Part shown: positions 6,930-7,352 of the stretch, in pieces | How the letters are laid out: every line of letters begins with the position of its first letter | Numbering within the stretch: the first letter of the stretch is position 1 | Origin: Clostridia bacterium | Lineage (GTDB): Bacteria; Bacillota; Clostridia; Oscillospirales; Acutalibacteraceae | Reading direction: 5' to 3' | Assembly: GCA_017549905.1 (NCBI GenBank) | Contig: JAFYNC010000107.1 | Coordinates: 1 to 7,352 of the forward strand | Length of the DNA stretch: 7,352 nucleotides | Translations under genes and position numbers: made by a program | The notes under the pieces: generated by a model | What the model saw: the letters and a program-made list of their open reading frames with translations, nothing else | Databases searched by the model: none | Told to the model about the DNA's origin: nothing

Positions 6930-7352
6930 GCAAGATTAAAGCAATATTTATTGTAGGTCCTACAGCCTCGGGTAAGACGGCGCTTAGCATTAATTTAGCT
7001 AAAAAGTTTGGCGGGGAAATTATATGTGCCGACTCTATGCAGATATATAGTGGCATTCATATTGCCTCTGCGGCGCCCGATGAGAGCGAAAAATGCGGTA
7101 TACCGCACCATTTATTTGAATTTTTGAGTACTGATGAGCAATTTTCGGTTGCCCAGTATGTTATTAAAGCACGTGAATGTATAAAAGAAATATCCCAAAA
7201 AGGAAAACTGCCTATAATAGTTGGCGGCACAGGGCTTTATATTTCTTCTTTGCTTGATAATACACAGTTTGAGGAAAATGAAACCGATTTTACTTTGCGT
7301 GATGAACTTGAAAATGAATTTGACCGTTTAGGCGGCGAGGAAATGCTTAAAA
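6926..7352 (+). CDS. miaA: tRNA dimethylallyltransferase (MiaA), N-terminal part (cut by window edge)
   Basis: Transfers a dimethylallyl group from DMAPP to N6 of A37 in tRNAs reading UNN codons, making the i6A37 substrate of MiaB. The first 142 codons are present; the family is usually about 300-315 residues. Visible features are the P-loop GPTASGKT (11-18), DSMQIY (36-41), GIPHHL, FSVAQYV and the GGTGLYI motif (100-106), which together are diagnostic of MiaA. The segment after DSMQIY reads IHIASAAP, whereas most homologues have GMDIGTAKP or similar, so the lysine is absent here. The ATG overlaps the mutL stop and has no clear ribosome binding site, which suggests coupled translation. The mutL-miaA order is widespread in bacteria and is often followed by hfq. 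The visible part is intact. Confidence 0.96.
   Translation, partial: MSKIKAIFIVGPTASGKTALSINLAKKFGGEIICADSMQIYSGIHIASAAPDESEKCGIPHHLFEFLSTDEQFSVAQYVIKARECIKEISQKGKLPIIVGGTGLYISSLLDNTQFEENETDFTLRDELENEFDRLGGEEMLK

Overview
The window is AT-rich, densely packed chromosomal DNA from a low-GC Firmicute. It is most likely from the Clostridia, possibly Oscillospirales-like. This placement rests on gene order (miaB, a YlbF/YmcA-family gene, mutS, mutL, miaA), strong AGGAGG-like ribosome binding sites, textbook sigma-A promoters and the protein style. It was not checked by a search, so the order-level guess is weak. All genes are conserved housekeeping genes. I see no mobile element, CRISPR array, tRNA or rRNA gene, long repeat or terminator.

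Layout: bases 1-425 hold the start of alaS (alanyl-tRNA synthetase) on the minus strand, cut by the window edge. Bases 426-602 are a very AT-rich divergent promoter region. It carries a perfect TTGACA-17-TATAAT promoter driving alaS leftward and an extended -10 promoter driving miaB rightward. From 603 to the end runs a plus-strand gene string: miaB (603-2012, TTG start), a ricA/ymcA-like gene (2027-2428), mutS (2458-5058), mutL (5076-6929) and the start of miaA (6926 onward, cut by the edge). The gaps are 14, 29 and 17 bases, and mutL and miaA overlap by 4 bases. With no terminator-like hairpin between them, this is very probably one operon.

Two functions are interleaved. MiaA (isopentenylation of A37) and MiaB (methylthiolation) are the consecutive enzymes of ms2i6A37 synthesis in tRNA. 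The RicA-like protein, with a cysteine-rich tail, belongs to a family linked to Fe-S clusters and RNA metabolism in Bacillus. MutS and MutL are the mismatch recognition and endonuclease proteins of the MutH-independent mismatch repair pathway. MutL keeps the C-terminal nuclease and candidate beta-clamp motifs.

I found no clearly undescribed system. The points most worth a second look are the five-cysteine tail of the RicA-like protein beside miaB, the altered metal motif in MutL, and the T-box-free promoter of alaS.
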